DNA from: Actinokineospora bangkokensis | GTDB lineage: Bacteria; Actinomycetota; Actinomycetes; Mycobacteriales; Pseudonocardiaceae | Direction of reading: 5' to 3' | Assembly (NCBI RefSeq): GCF_001940455.1 | Contig: NZ_MKQR01000009.1 | Span: 305,308-369,307 of the forward strand | DNA length: 64,000 nt | Shown here: one piece after another, positions 33,101 through 40,073 of the stretch | Position numbering within the stretch: position 1 is the stretch's first letter | Layout: each line of letters opens with the position of its first letter | Notes under the pieces: model-generated | What the model was told of the DNA's origin: nothing | What the model saw: only the letters and a program-made list of their open reading frames with translations | Database searches by the model: none | Made by a program: the position numbers and the translations under genes

Positions 33101-34321
33101 TCAGGGGGTGGCAGGGGTCCGGTCGTGCCCGACGACCAGCAGCGCCACGTCGTCGCCGTGCGGCTGGGCACCGATGAGGGTGTCCATGACGTTCGCGCAC
33201 ACCGCCGCGGGTGGGCCGTGCTCGACCGCGCCGGTCAGCGCCGCCAGGCCGAGGTCCAGCGGCTCGGTGCGGCGCTCGACGAGCCCGTCGGTGCAGAAAG
33301 CGAGCACCGCTTGGTCAGGCAGGTCGACCACCAGGGCGCGGCGGCGGCGGTCGGCCTGCAGGCCCAGCCCGATCGGCAGGTCGGTGGGCACCGGCAGCAG
33401 GGTGGCCGGTTCGCCGGGCACCGCCAGCACCGGCGGCAGGTGGCCCGCGCAGGACAGCGCCAACCGGGCCGTGCCGATGTCGACCACGCCGTAGATCACC
33501 GTGGCCATGGCGTTCGGCTCGAAGTGCGAGGACTTGCGCGCCAGCCGGGTCAGCACCTCGGCCGGGTCGTCGTGCTCCAGCGCGTAGGCCCGCAGCGCGC
33601 TGCGCAACCGCCCCATGACCACCGCGGACGGCAGCCCGTGGCCCGCCACGTCCCCGATCGCCAGGCCCAGCCTGCCGCCGGGCAGGGTGAACACGTCGTA
33701 CCAGTCGCCGCCGACCGCGCTGCCGGTGCCGGGCACGTACCGGGCGTCGAAGGTGAACCCGGCCACCGGCGGGAAGCTCGACGGCAGCAGGCTCTGCTGG
33801 AGCAGCGTGGCCGCGGCCAGCTGCGCCTGCGACACCTCGGCCTGCACCACCAGGGCCATCCGGTCGGCCACCGAGGCGAGCAGGTCGACCTCGGCGCCGC
33901 TGAACTCCCGGGGCGTGCGGGCGCCCACGTGCAGCACCCCGACCAGCTCGTCGCGGGCCACCAGCGGCACCCCGGCCAGCACGCGCAGCCCGGAGCGCCA
34001 CAGCAGCGGGTTCACCACCGTGGTCTGGTCCACCTGGTGCAGCACCACCGGGCTGCGGCGCTCGGCCACCCGGCCCGCGAACCCCGCGCCGATCGGCACC
34101 GTGACGCCCTGGCTGACCTCCTGCTCGATGCCCACCGCCGCGCGCACCCGCAGCGCCTGGTGCCCGGGGTCGCGCAGCAGCACGCTCGCGGTGTCCACGC
34201 CCAGCCCACCCGCGACCTCGGTGAGCACCGCCCGCAGGTAGTCCTCCAGGTCGGCGTGGTCGATCGCGAGCTCGATGACCGCGTCGAGCACGTCGCCCCG
34301 CGGGCCGGTGGTCTCTGGCAC
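33101..34321 (-). CDS. GAF-SpoIIE (PP2C-type) serine phosphatase
   Basis: A 406-residue signalling protein. A GAF domain spans residues about 10-165 ('DYLRAVLTEVAGGLGVDTAS'), followed by a SpoIIE/RsbU phosphatase domain from about 180 ('LLQQSLLPSSFP', 'VGGDWYDVFTLPGGRLGLAIGDVAGHG' given here in part: GGDWYD and IGDVAGHG). Such proteins dephosphorylate STAS anti-sigma antagonists in partner-switching stress pathways. A TACGGT box 6 bases before the GTG suggests a leaderless start. An STAS gene lies 3.6 kb away, but that protein lacks the usual Ser. Confidence 0.9.
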   Translation of the reverse strand: MPETTGPRGDVLDAVIELAIDHADLEDYLRAVLTEVAGGLGVDTASVLLRDPGHQALRVRAAVGIEQEVSQGVTVPIGAGFAGRVAERRSPVVLHQVDQTTVVNPLLWRSGLRVLAGVPLVARDELVGVLHVGARTPREFSGAEVDLLASVADRMALVVQAEVSQAQLAAATLLQQSLLPSSFPPVAGFTFDARYVPGTGSAVGGDWYDVFTLPGGRLGLAIGDVAGHGLPSAVVMGRLRSALRAYALEHDDPAEVLTRLARKSSHFEPNAMATVIYGVVDIGTARLALSCAGHLPPVLAVPGEPATLLPVPTDLPIGLGLQADRRRRALVVDLPDQAVLAFCTDGLVERRTEPLDLGLAALTGAVEHGPPAAVCANVMDTLIGAQPHGDDVALLVVGHDRTPATP

Positions 34322-34366
34322 CTCAGAACCGTACCGAAGGGGCGGGCGGGTGCGGCCGACCGCCGC

Positions 34367-35437
34367 TCACGCGTCGAGCAGCCCGGCGTAGAGGGTCAGC
34401 CCGGGTCCGAAGGCCATCGCGACCACCGGCGCACCCGCGGGCAGGCCGCGGCGGCGCAGCTCGTCGAGGATGAGCAGCACGGTGGCCGACGAGCAGTTCC
34501 CGCGCTCGCGCAGCACCGCCCGCGACGCCGCCAGCGCGTCCCGGGGCAGCCCCAGCACGTCCGCGACGGTGTCGAGGATGCGCGGGCCGCCCGGGTGCAC
34601 GGCCCAGGCGCCGACGTCGGCGCGGGTGAGGCCGTTGCGGGCGAGCAGGTCGTCCACGGCGGGGCCGACGTGGCGGCCCAGCACGTCGGGCACGCGCGGC
34701 GACAGCTCCATCCGGAAGCCGCGGTCGGTGATGTCCCAGCGCATGTGGTCGGCCGTGGCGGGCGCGGTGCGGGCCACCAGGTCGCGCACCCCGATCCCCG
34801 GTCCCGCCGCGCCACCGGGGTCGTCCGGCCCCGCGCCGTCCGGGCCGGGGCGCAGCACGACGGCGGCGGCCGCGTCCGCGAACAGGGCGTGCGTGATCAC
34901 CTGGGCCAGGTCGTCGGTGGTCGGCTGGGCGTGCAGCGAGGTCAGCTCCAGGCACAGCAGCACCGCGGGCCTGCCGCGGGCGACCACGTGGTCGGCGACC
35001 GCGCCGAGGCCCGGCAGCGCCGCGTAGCAGCCCATGTGCCCGATCACCAGCCGCTGCACGTCGGCGGGCATGCCCAGGTCGGCGGCCAGGTGGATGTCCA
35101 GGCCCGGGGTGGCGTAGCCGGTGCAGGACACCACCGCCAGCAAGCCCACCTCCTCGGCGGCCAGCCCCGCGTCGGCCAGCGCGGCCGACACCGCCTCCTT
35201 GCCCAGCGCGGGCGCCTCGGCGGCGTAGCGCAGCATCCGGCGCTCGGTCGACCAGTCCGACACGTCGTCGACCAGCGGGTCGGCCACCGCGTGCCGGTGC
35301 TCGACGCCCGCGGCCCGGAACAGCCGCTCGGCCACCCGGGAGTGGCCCAGCCGAGGCGCGAAGTAGCCCGCCCACACCTCGTCCTGGTCGATCCGCCGCG
35401 GGAAGGCCGTGCCGAACCCGCTGATCCGGGCGCTCAC
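34367..35437 (-). CDS. Type III polyketide synthase
   Basis: A 356-residue chalcone-synthase-fold enzyme. The catalytic triad is complete: Cys137 in 'GHMGCYAALPG', His281 in 'AVHPGGPRIL' and Asn314 in 'RGNCSSAT'. Homodimeric type III PKSs extend an acyl-CoA with malonyl units to make resorcinols, pyrones or quinone precursors. The start GTG (35437, or 35440) overlaps the stop of a 22-codon ORF and has no Shine-Dalgarno site, so translation is probably coupled to that ORF. Upstream in the operon is a methyltransferase, and a UbiA gene is divergent. This makes a small polyketide or prenylated-polyketide locus. Confidence 0.92.
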   Translation of the reverse strand: MSARISGFGTAFPRRIDQDEVWAGYFAPRLGHSRVAERLFRAAGVEHRHAVADPLVDDVSDWSTERRMLRYAAEAPALGKEAVSAALADAGLAAEEVGLLAVVSCTGYATPGLDIHLAADLGMPADVQRLVIGHMGCYAALPGLGAVADHVVARGRPAVLLCLELTSLHAQPTTDDLAQVITHALFADAAAAVVLRPGPDGAGPDDPGGAAGPGIGVRDLVARTAPATADHMRWDITDRGFRMELSPRVPDVLGRHVGPAVDDLLARNGLTRADVGAWAVHPGGPRILDTVADVLGLPRDALAASRAVLRERGNCSSATVLLILDELRRRGLPAGAPVVAMAFGPGLTLYAGLLDA

Positions 35438-35502
35438 CACGCGCGGGCCGGGGTCGGCTCGGCCGCCGGTGCCTGCACCGGGTCGATCAGCACGCCTGTC
35501 AT
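35434..35502 (-). CDS. 22-residue small ORF bridging methyltransferase and PKS genes
   Basis: The ATG overlaps the methyltransferase stop (ATGA) and the TGA overlaps the PKS start. A strong GGAAGAGGAG lies 4 bases before its ATG. The peptide runs from MTGVLIDPVQ to PTPARAW and is Pro/Ala-rich. It could be a translational coupling device for the PKS, which lacks its own ribosome site, or an expressed small protein. Confidence 0.55.
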   Translation of the reverse strand: MTGVLIDPVQAPAAEPTPARAW

Positions 35503-36218
35503 GCACTCCTCTTCCTGCCTGCGGCCTGGAACAGCACGGCGGTGGTGGGCGCGGGCACCATCCGGACGTCGTCGCACCGCCCGGCGAGCCACCGCGCGAG
35601 GTCCACCGCCGAGGGCCGGATTCCCCGCAGCGCGAGTTCCACACCGCCGCGGGCGCAGGAGCGCACCAACCGGGCGCGGTCGACGAACAGGGCCGGGTCG
35701 TGCAGGCCGCGCGGCGGGCCGCCGGGCAGCCGCTCGGCCAGGGTGATCGAGACGAACCGCGACAGCGCCGTGGCGGCCAGCGTGTCGAGCACCAGCAGCC
35801 CACCGGGGCGCAGCACCCGGCACGCCTCGGCGACCGCGGCGTCGTGGTCGGCGACGTGCTCCAGGATCTCCCCGGCGCACACCACGTCGGCCACCCCGTC
35901 GGCCAGCGGCACCCGGGTGACGTCGCCGCGCACGGCCTCGACGCCGTGCGCGGCGGCCAAGGCCAGGGCGCTGCGCGTCAGGTCGACCCCGACGTGCCGG
36001 TACCCCTTGCCCGCCAGGTGCGGCGCCAGCAGGCCCGCGCCGCAGCCCAGGTCGACCAGCACCGCGCCGGGCCGGGTGGCGGGCGGCACCAGCGCCGCCC
36101 GCGCGGCGGCCAGCCAGTGCAGCATCGCGAAGTCCCCGCGCGGCAGCCACCACTGCCCGGACAGCTCGTCGTACTGGGCCGGGTCGTTGCGGACCCGGGT
36201 ACCTCCGGCGACTCCCAC
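35499..36218 (-). CDS. UbiG/UbiE-like class I SAM methyltransferase
   Basis: A 239-residue methyltransferase. SAM motif I is 'VLVDLGCGAGLLAPHLAG', then 'VGVDLTRSALALAAAHGVEA' and 'DVVCAGEILEHVADHDAAV', closely matching UbiG-type O-methyltransferases of quinone biosynthesis. Related genes are often found beside type III PKS genes in actinomycetes, where they methylate the resorcinol or quinone product. The GTG at 36218 is the most likely start; the GGAGG downstream of it is internal. It is the first gene of the operon with the 22-residue ORF and PKS. Confidence 0.85.
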   Translation of the reverse strand: MGVAGGTRVRNDPAQYDELSGQWWLPRGDFAMLHWLAAARAALVPPATRPGAVLVDLGCGAGLLAPHLAGKGYRHVGVDLTRSALALAAAHGVEAVRGDVTRVPLADGVADVVCAGEILEHVADHDAAVAEACRVLRPGGLLVLDTLAATALSRFVSITLAERLPGGPPRGLHDPALFVDRARLVRSCARGGVELALRGIRPSAVDLARWLAGRCDDVRMVPAPTTAVLFQAAGRKRSA

Positions 36219-36303
36219 CCGCCCACGCTCGCACACCCGGCGCCCGCCCGCTCGGGCCCGCCGCGCCCAGCGGCCGCCGCCCGACCCGTGCCAGGCTGGT
36301 CCG

Positions 36304-37119
36304 GTGCCCACCGCCGCCGCCCTCGTGCGGGCCTGCCACCCCGAACCCACCGCCGCGGTGACCCTGGTCGCGGCGGGTGTCGCGCTGAGCGCCGGGGCGC
36401 CGTGGCGGGTGGTGCTGCTGGTCGCGGCCGCGGTGCTGGCCGGTCAGCTGTCCGTGGGGTGGTTGAACGACTTCCTCGACGCCGAGCGCGACCGCGCGGT
36501 GTCCCGCTCGGACAAGCCGATCGCGAGCGGGCGCGTGTCCCGGCGGGCTGTCGGGCGCGCTGCCCTGGTGGCGGCGCTGCTGTGCGTCCCGCTGTCCCTG
36601 GCGACGGGGTGGGTCCCGGGCGGTGTGCACCTCGCGGCGGTCGTGTCCGCGTGGGCCTACGACGCGAAGCTGAAGGCGACCGCGCTGTCGGTGCTGCCGT
36701 ACGCGGTGTCGTTCGGCTTGCTGCCGCTGTTCATCCTGCTCGCGGCGGACGCGCCTGCGCCGTGGTGGGTGCTGGGGGCGGGCGCGCTGCTGGGCACGGG
36801 CGCGCACTTCGCCAACACCCTGCCCGACCTGGCCGACGACGCGGCGACGGGGGTGCGCGGCCTGCCGCACCGGCTCGGCGCCCGGGCTTCGGTGCTGGTG
36901 TCCGTGCTGGCGCTGCTGGCCGCGATGGTGTGCCTGCTGCTGGGCCCGCCCGGCGGACCCGGGCCCGTCGCGGTGGTGCTGTTCGTCGTGGCGGTCGCCG
37001 CGGTGGTCGCGGCCCTGGTGTGGCCGGGCGCCGATCGCCCGCGCGCGCTGTTCCGGGCGATCATGCTGACGGCGCTGCTGGCGGTGGCCATGCTCCTCAC
37101 CGCCCCGGTGGGCACCTGA
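36304..37119 (+). CDS. UbiA family membrane prenyltransferase
   Basis: A 271-residue polytopic protein with about 8 helices. The first Asp motif is a classical 'NDFLDAERDRAVSRSDKP', and the second is 'NTLPDLADDAATGVRGLP'. It differs from the UbiA protein at 15831-16805 and is closer to the type found beside type III PKS genes. It is divergent from the methyltransferase by 85 bases. It may prenylate the polyketide made by the neighbouring PKS, or serve a separate lipid pathway. No Shine-Dalgarno site is obvious before the GTG. Confidence 0.88.
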   Translation: MPTAAALVRACHPEPTAAVTLVAAGVALSAGAPWRVVLLVAAAVLAGQLSVGWLNDFLDAERDRAVSRSDKPIASGRVSRRAVGRAALVAALLCVPLSLATGWVPGGVHLAAVVSAWAYDAKLKATALSVLPYAVSFGLLPLFILLAADAPAPWWVLGAGALLGTGAHFANTLPDLADDAATGVRGLPHRLGARASVLVSVLALLAAMVCLLLGPPGGPGPVAVVLFVVAVAAVVAALVWPGADRPRALFRAIMLTALLAVAMLLTAPVGT

Positions 37120-37142
37120 CCCGCCCGGGCAGGCAGTCTGCT

Positions 37143-37697
37143 GTGGTGGATGCGAAAGCCCTCCTGCACGAGCAGTTGCGCGAGCAGCGCGACGCGGTCG
37201 TCCGCACGCTCGACGGATTGTCCGAGTACGACACCCGCAGGCCGCTGACCGCCACCGGGACCTCCTTGCTGGGCTTGGTGAAGCACCTGGCCACCTGGGA
37301 GGCGCGCTACCTCGGTGAGGTCTTCGACCGGCCCTTCCCCGGCGCGCTCCCGCGCTGGGACGACCCGGCGGCGCGCGGGGCGGACCTGTGGGCCACCGAG
37401 GACGAGAGCCGCGCGGACGTGCTGGGCCGCTACCGCGCGGTGTGGGCCCACGGCGACGCCACCGTCGAGGCGCTGCCGCTCGACGCGCCGGGGTTCGTGC
37501 CCTGGTGGCCCCGGCCGCACGTGACCCTCGCCGACGTGCTCGCGCACCGGGTGGTGGAGACGAGCAGGCACGCCGGGCACGCCGACATCCTGCGCGAACA
37601 GCTCGACGGGACCACCAGTTCGGCCGGGGTGCGGGAGCCCGGCTTCTGGGAGGCGAGGTGGGAGCGCATCGAGCGCGCGGCGGCGCACTTCCGGTGA
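37143..37697 (+). CDS. DinB-fold (DUF664) protein
   Basis: A 184-residue four-helix protein of the DinB/YfiT superfamily. Three metal-ligand histidines are visible in the expected places: 'LGLVKHLATWEARY' and the pair in 'VVETSRHAGHADILREQ'. Members include thiol S-transferases that use mycothiol, which actinomycetes make, but this protein's reaction is unknown. The start may be either of two adjacent GTG codons just after a CAGTCT box, suggesting a leaderless transcript. Confidence 0.83.
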   Translation: MVDAKALLHEQLREQRDAVVRTLDGLSEYDTRRPLTATGTSLLGLVKHLATWEARYLGEVFDRPFPGALPRWDDPAARGADLWATEDESRADVLGRYRAVWAHGDATVEALPLDAPGFVPWWPRPHVTLADVLAHRVVETSRHAGHADILREQLDGTTSSAGVREPGFWEARWERIERAAAHFR

Positions 37698-37786
37698 CCC
37701 GCGGCCGGCCGCAGTGGACGGCGGCGTCGCCCACCGCGCACACCGGGGCCGTCGGCCAGCGCGGGTGAGCCCACGTGCGTGCGCAC

Positions 37787-37803
37787 ACCGCTCCCGGAGC
37801 GGT
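37787..37803. terminator. Possible hairpin downstream of the DinB gene
   Basis: ACCGCTC, 3-base loop, GAGCGGT: a 7-pair stem about 90 bases after the stop codon. Function uncertain. Confidence 0.3.
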
Positions 37804-37956
37804 GGCCCCACCCAGCGCATTGTCCAGTCTGGTGCCGTGCACACGGGGTGACCTGGCCCCGCGCGCCCTGTCGGAGTGGTCACGAGGGGCGTACGGTCGG
37901 TTCGGGGGTCACCGCAATCCACCGCTGCCACCGGGGTGGGGAAGGGCGAATGCCCG

Positions 37957-38271
37957 ATGCCGCTGATGACGAGTTCGTTCCTGGCCGAAGCGAAGGCGCC
38001 GTGCGTGGTCGTGGGCGGCGAAGTCGACGTGAGCAACGCGCAGGAGCTGCGCGAGTCCCTGGAGGCGGCGCTGCGCCGGGTCGACCGGCACGAGTCCCTG
38101 GTGGTCGACCTGCTCGGCGTCGACCTGCTGGCCTGCGCGGGCGCCCGCGAGATCCGGCGCTTCTGCGCCCGCTGCCTTGAGGCCGGGGTGGTGATGACCA
38201 TCCGAGCGCGCGCGGGCGGCACCGTCGCCGAGGTGCTGCGCGTCGCGGGGCTGGCCGACCTGCTCGGCTGA
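37957..38271 (+). CDS. STAS-domain protein (anti-sigma-factor antagonist-like) lacking the phosphoacceptor Ser
   Basis: A 104-residue single STAS domain ('APCVVVGGEVDVSNAQELRE'). In anti-anti-sigma proteins a Ser in the motif DSSG is phosphorylated; here the motif reads 'LLACAGAREI', with Ala61 at the phosphoacceptor place. It may be constitutively in one state, bind a different partner, or act as a structural subunit. GAAGGG lies upstream of ATG 37957. The GAF-SpoIIE phosphatase is nearby but not adjacent. Confidence 0.8.
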   Translation: MPLMTSSFLAEAKAPCVVVGGEVDVSNAQELRESLEAALRRVDRHESLVVDLLGVDLLACAGAREIRRFCARCLEAGVVMTIRARAGGTVAEVLRVAGLADLLG

Positions 38272-38396
38272 GGCCCGCCAGCGCGGCAGACCGGCGAATT
38301 CCCCACCAGGACCGCACCCGTGTCGTGTGGACCCCACCACCGGCCCGTAGGGTCGTCCCGGCCCCACCCGGGGGCGGCGACGGGGAGGTGCGGCCG

Positions 38397-39368
38397 ATGG
38401 CGGGGCGCGGCAGGCGGGCGGTGGCCCTGGTCCGGGCACGGGTGTCCGGGTGGCCGTGGGCGCACCGGGTGGGCGCGACGCTGGAGCGCTACCGCGACCG
38501 CGACGGCGACCACTACGCCGCCGCCATCACCTTCTTCACCCTGCTGTCGATGGTGCCGCTGCTCATGATCGGCGTCTCGATCGCGGGGTTCGTGCTGGCC
38601 AGCGACCAGGAGCTGGTGGCGCGGCTGGGCCAGGCCTCGGCCGGGGTGCTGCCCGCCGCGGTCAACGAGCAGCTCATGGGGATCGTGCGGCTCGTCGTGG
38701 ACGAGCGCGGCAAGCTGGGCCTCATCGCCCTCGCGGCCTGCCTGTACTCGGGGTGGAGCTGGATCAGCAACCTGCGCGACGCCGTCACCGCCCTGCTGGG
38801 GCAACCGCGCGAGCGGGGGCCGCTGGTGCGCACGGTGCTGGCGGACGTGGGCACCCTGTTCGGGGTGGGGGCCGCGCTCGCCGTGTCGTTCGGCCTCGCC
38901 GCGCTGACCGGGGCGCTCGGCGCCTGGCTGCTGGCGCTGACCGGGCTCGACGGGCTGCCCGGCGCGCAGCTGGTGCTCGCCACCGGGTCGCTGCTGCTCG
39001 CCCTGGTGGCCAACTGGCTGCTCATCGCGTGGTGCCTCGCCCGGCTGCCGCGCACCCGCCTGCCGTTCACCGCCGGGCTGCGCCCCGCCGCGGGCGCCGC
39101 CGTCGGCCTCGCCGCGCTCCAGCAGGCGGGTGGGCTCTACCTGGGCCTGCTCGGCCGGTCGCCAGCGGTGACCACCCTGGGCGCGCTCGTGGGCCTGCTG
39201 CTGTTCGTGTTCCTGGTCGTGCGCTGGCTGCTGCTGGTCACGGTGTGGACCTCGACGCGCGGCGTCGAGCCCGAGGAGGGCGTGCGCACCGAGGCGGGCC
39301 GCGCGGGGGCCACCCTCGCCGTGGGCGCCTCCGCGGGCGTGGCGCTGCGCACGCTCACCGGCCGCTGA
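38397..39368 (+). CDS. YihY/BrkB family integral membrane protein (second copy)
   Basis: A 323-residue paralogue of the protein at 2858-3886. It shares 'AAITFFTLLSMVPLLMIGVS' and the central motif 'CLYSGWSWISNLRDAVTALL', with about six membrane helices and an Arg-rich N-terminus. GGGGAGG lies 6 bases before the ATG. Having two family members in one window is notable, but their function remains unknown. Confidence 0.83.
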   Translation: MAGRGRRAVALVRARVSGWPWAHRVGATLERYRDRDGDHYAAAITFFTLLSMVPLLMIGVSIAGFVLASDQELVARLGQASAGVLPAAVNEQLMGIVRLVVDERGKLGLIALAACLYSGWSWISNLRDAVTALLGQPRERGPLVRTVLADVGTLFGVGAALAVSFGLAALTGALGAWLLALTGLDGLPGAQLVLATGSLLLALVANWLLIAWCLARLPRTRLPFTAGLRPAAGAAVGLAALQQAGGLYLGLLGRSPAVTTLGALVGLLLFVFLVVRWLLLVTVWTSTRGVEPEEGVRTEAGRAGATLAVGASAGVALRTLTGR

Positions 39369-39373
39369 CGCGC

Positions 39374-39398
39374 GGTTCACCGCCGCGCCGCCGGGTAG
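39374..39398 (+). promoter_or_regulatory. Possible SigB/SigF-type promoter
   Basis: GGTT (39374-39377), 15 bases, GGGTAG (39393-39398) fits the actinomycete general-stress consensus GnnT-N14/16-GGGTA. It lies 31 bases before the ATG of the next gene. Confidence 0.4.
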
Positions 39399-39429
39399 CC
39401 GGACCCCACCGGCGACCAGGAGGCAGCGC

Positions 39430-40056
39430 ATGAGCACGACACCGCTCACCACCCCACCGCGGACCCCGCCCATGTCGGCCAGCAACGAGGCCGACCCCGA
39501 CCAGCTCCAGGTGGCCCGGGAGCAGGGCGAGGCCTACCACCGGGCGCTCAACGCCATGCTGGAGGAATCCGGCGGGGTCGTCGAGCGGGCGGGGGAGTAC
39601 ACCGTGGTGCTCGTGCAGGAGGGCGCGGAGGGCATGTACGGCCTGCACGACGGCGAACTGGTGTGGCACGAGGCGGCCGAGGGGGCCAACGGGCACCTGG
39701 AGGTCGCCGTGGCCGACGCCGCCGACGGCCGGTTCGTCCCCGGGCTGGAGGTCACCGCGACGGTGCTGCGCGGGGACCGGCCGCTGTTCACCGCGCACCT
39801 GCCGTTCCTGTGGCACCCCTTCCTACACCACTACGGCGCGAACGTCCGCATCCCCGGGGAGGGCGCCTACACCGTGCAGGTGCGCATCGAACCACCCGCG
39901 TTCATGCGCCACGACCCGGTGAACGGCAAGCGCTACGCCGAGCCGGTCGACGTCACCTTCACCGACGTCACCTTCCGGCCCGGGCGCAAGCCGAGCCCGG
40001 AGGCGGGCCCCCGCGGGGAGGACGCGTCGTACTACGCGCCCCCCGGCGAGCGCTGA
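39430..40056 (+). CDS. Possible iron-transport-type (Tp34/P19-like) soluble protein
   Basis: A 208-residue protein. The central part ('HLEVAVADAADGRFVPGLEV', 'LPFLWHPFLHHYGANVRIPG', 'VQVRIEPPAFMRHDPVNGKR') resembles the beta-sandwich of periplasmic iron-binding P19/Tp34 proteins, with clustered His and Met residues that could bind metal. There is no signal peptide; the first 25 residues are Thr/Pro-rich. The match is by pattern only and could be wrong. GGAGGCAGC precedes the ATG, and a stress-type promoter may drive it. Confidence 0.55.
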   Translation: MSTTPLTTPPRTPPMSASNEADPDQLQVAREQGEAYHRALNAMLEESGGVVERAGEYTVVLVQEGAEGMYGLHDGELVWHEAAEGANGHLEVAVADAADGRFVPGLEVTATVLRGDRPLFTAHLPFLWHPFLHHYGANVRIPGEGAYTVQVRIEPPAFMRHDPVNGKRYAEPVDVTFTDVTFRPGRKPSPEAGPRGEDASYYAPPGER

Positions 40057-40073
40057 CCCCCGGGCCCGCCCGC

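Noticed and set aside
34367..37119. Treating the type III PKS locus as part of the first terpenoid cluster
   Set aside because: Sixteen kilobases of unrelated genes lie between them, and each has its own UbiA; only metabolic cross-talk remains possible.
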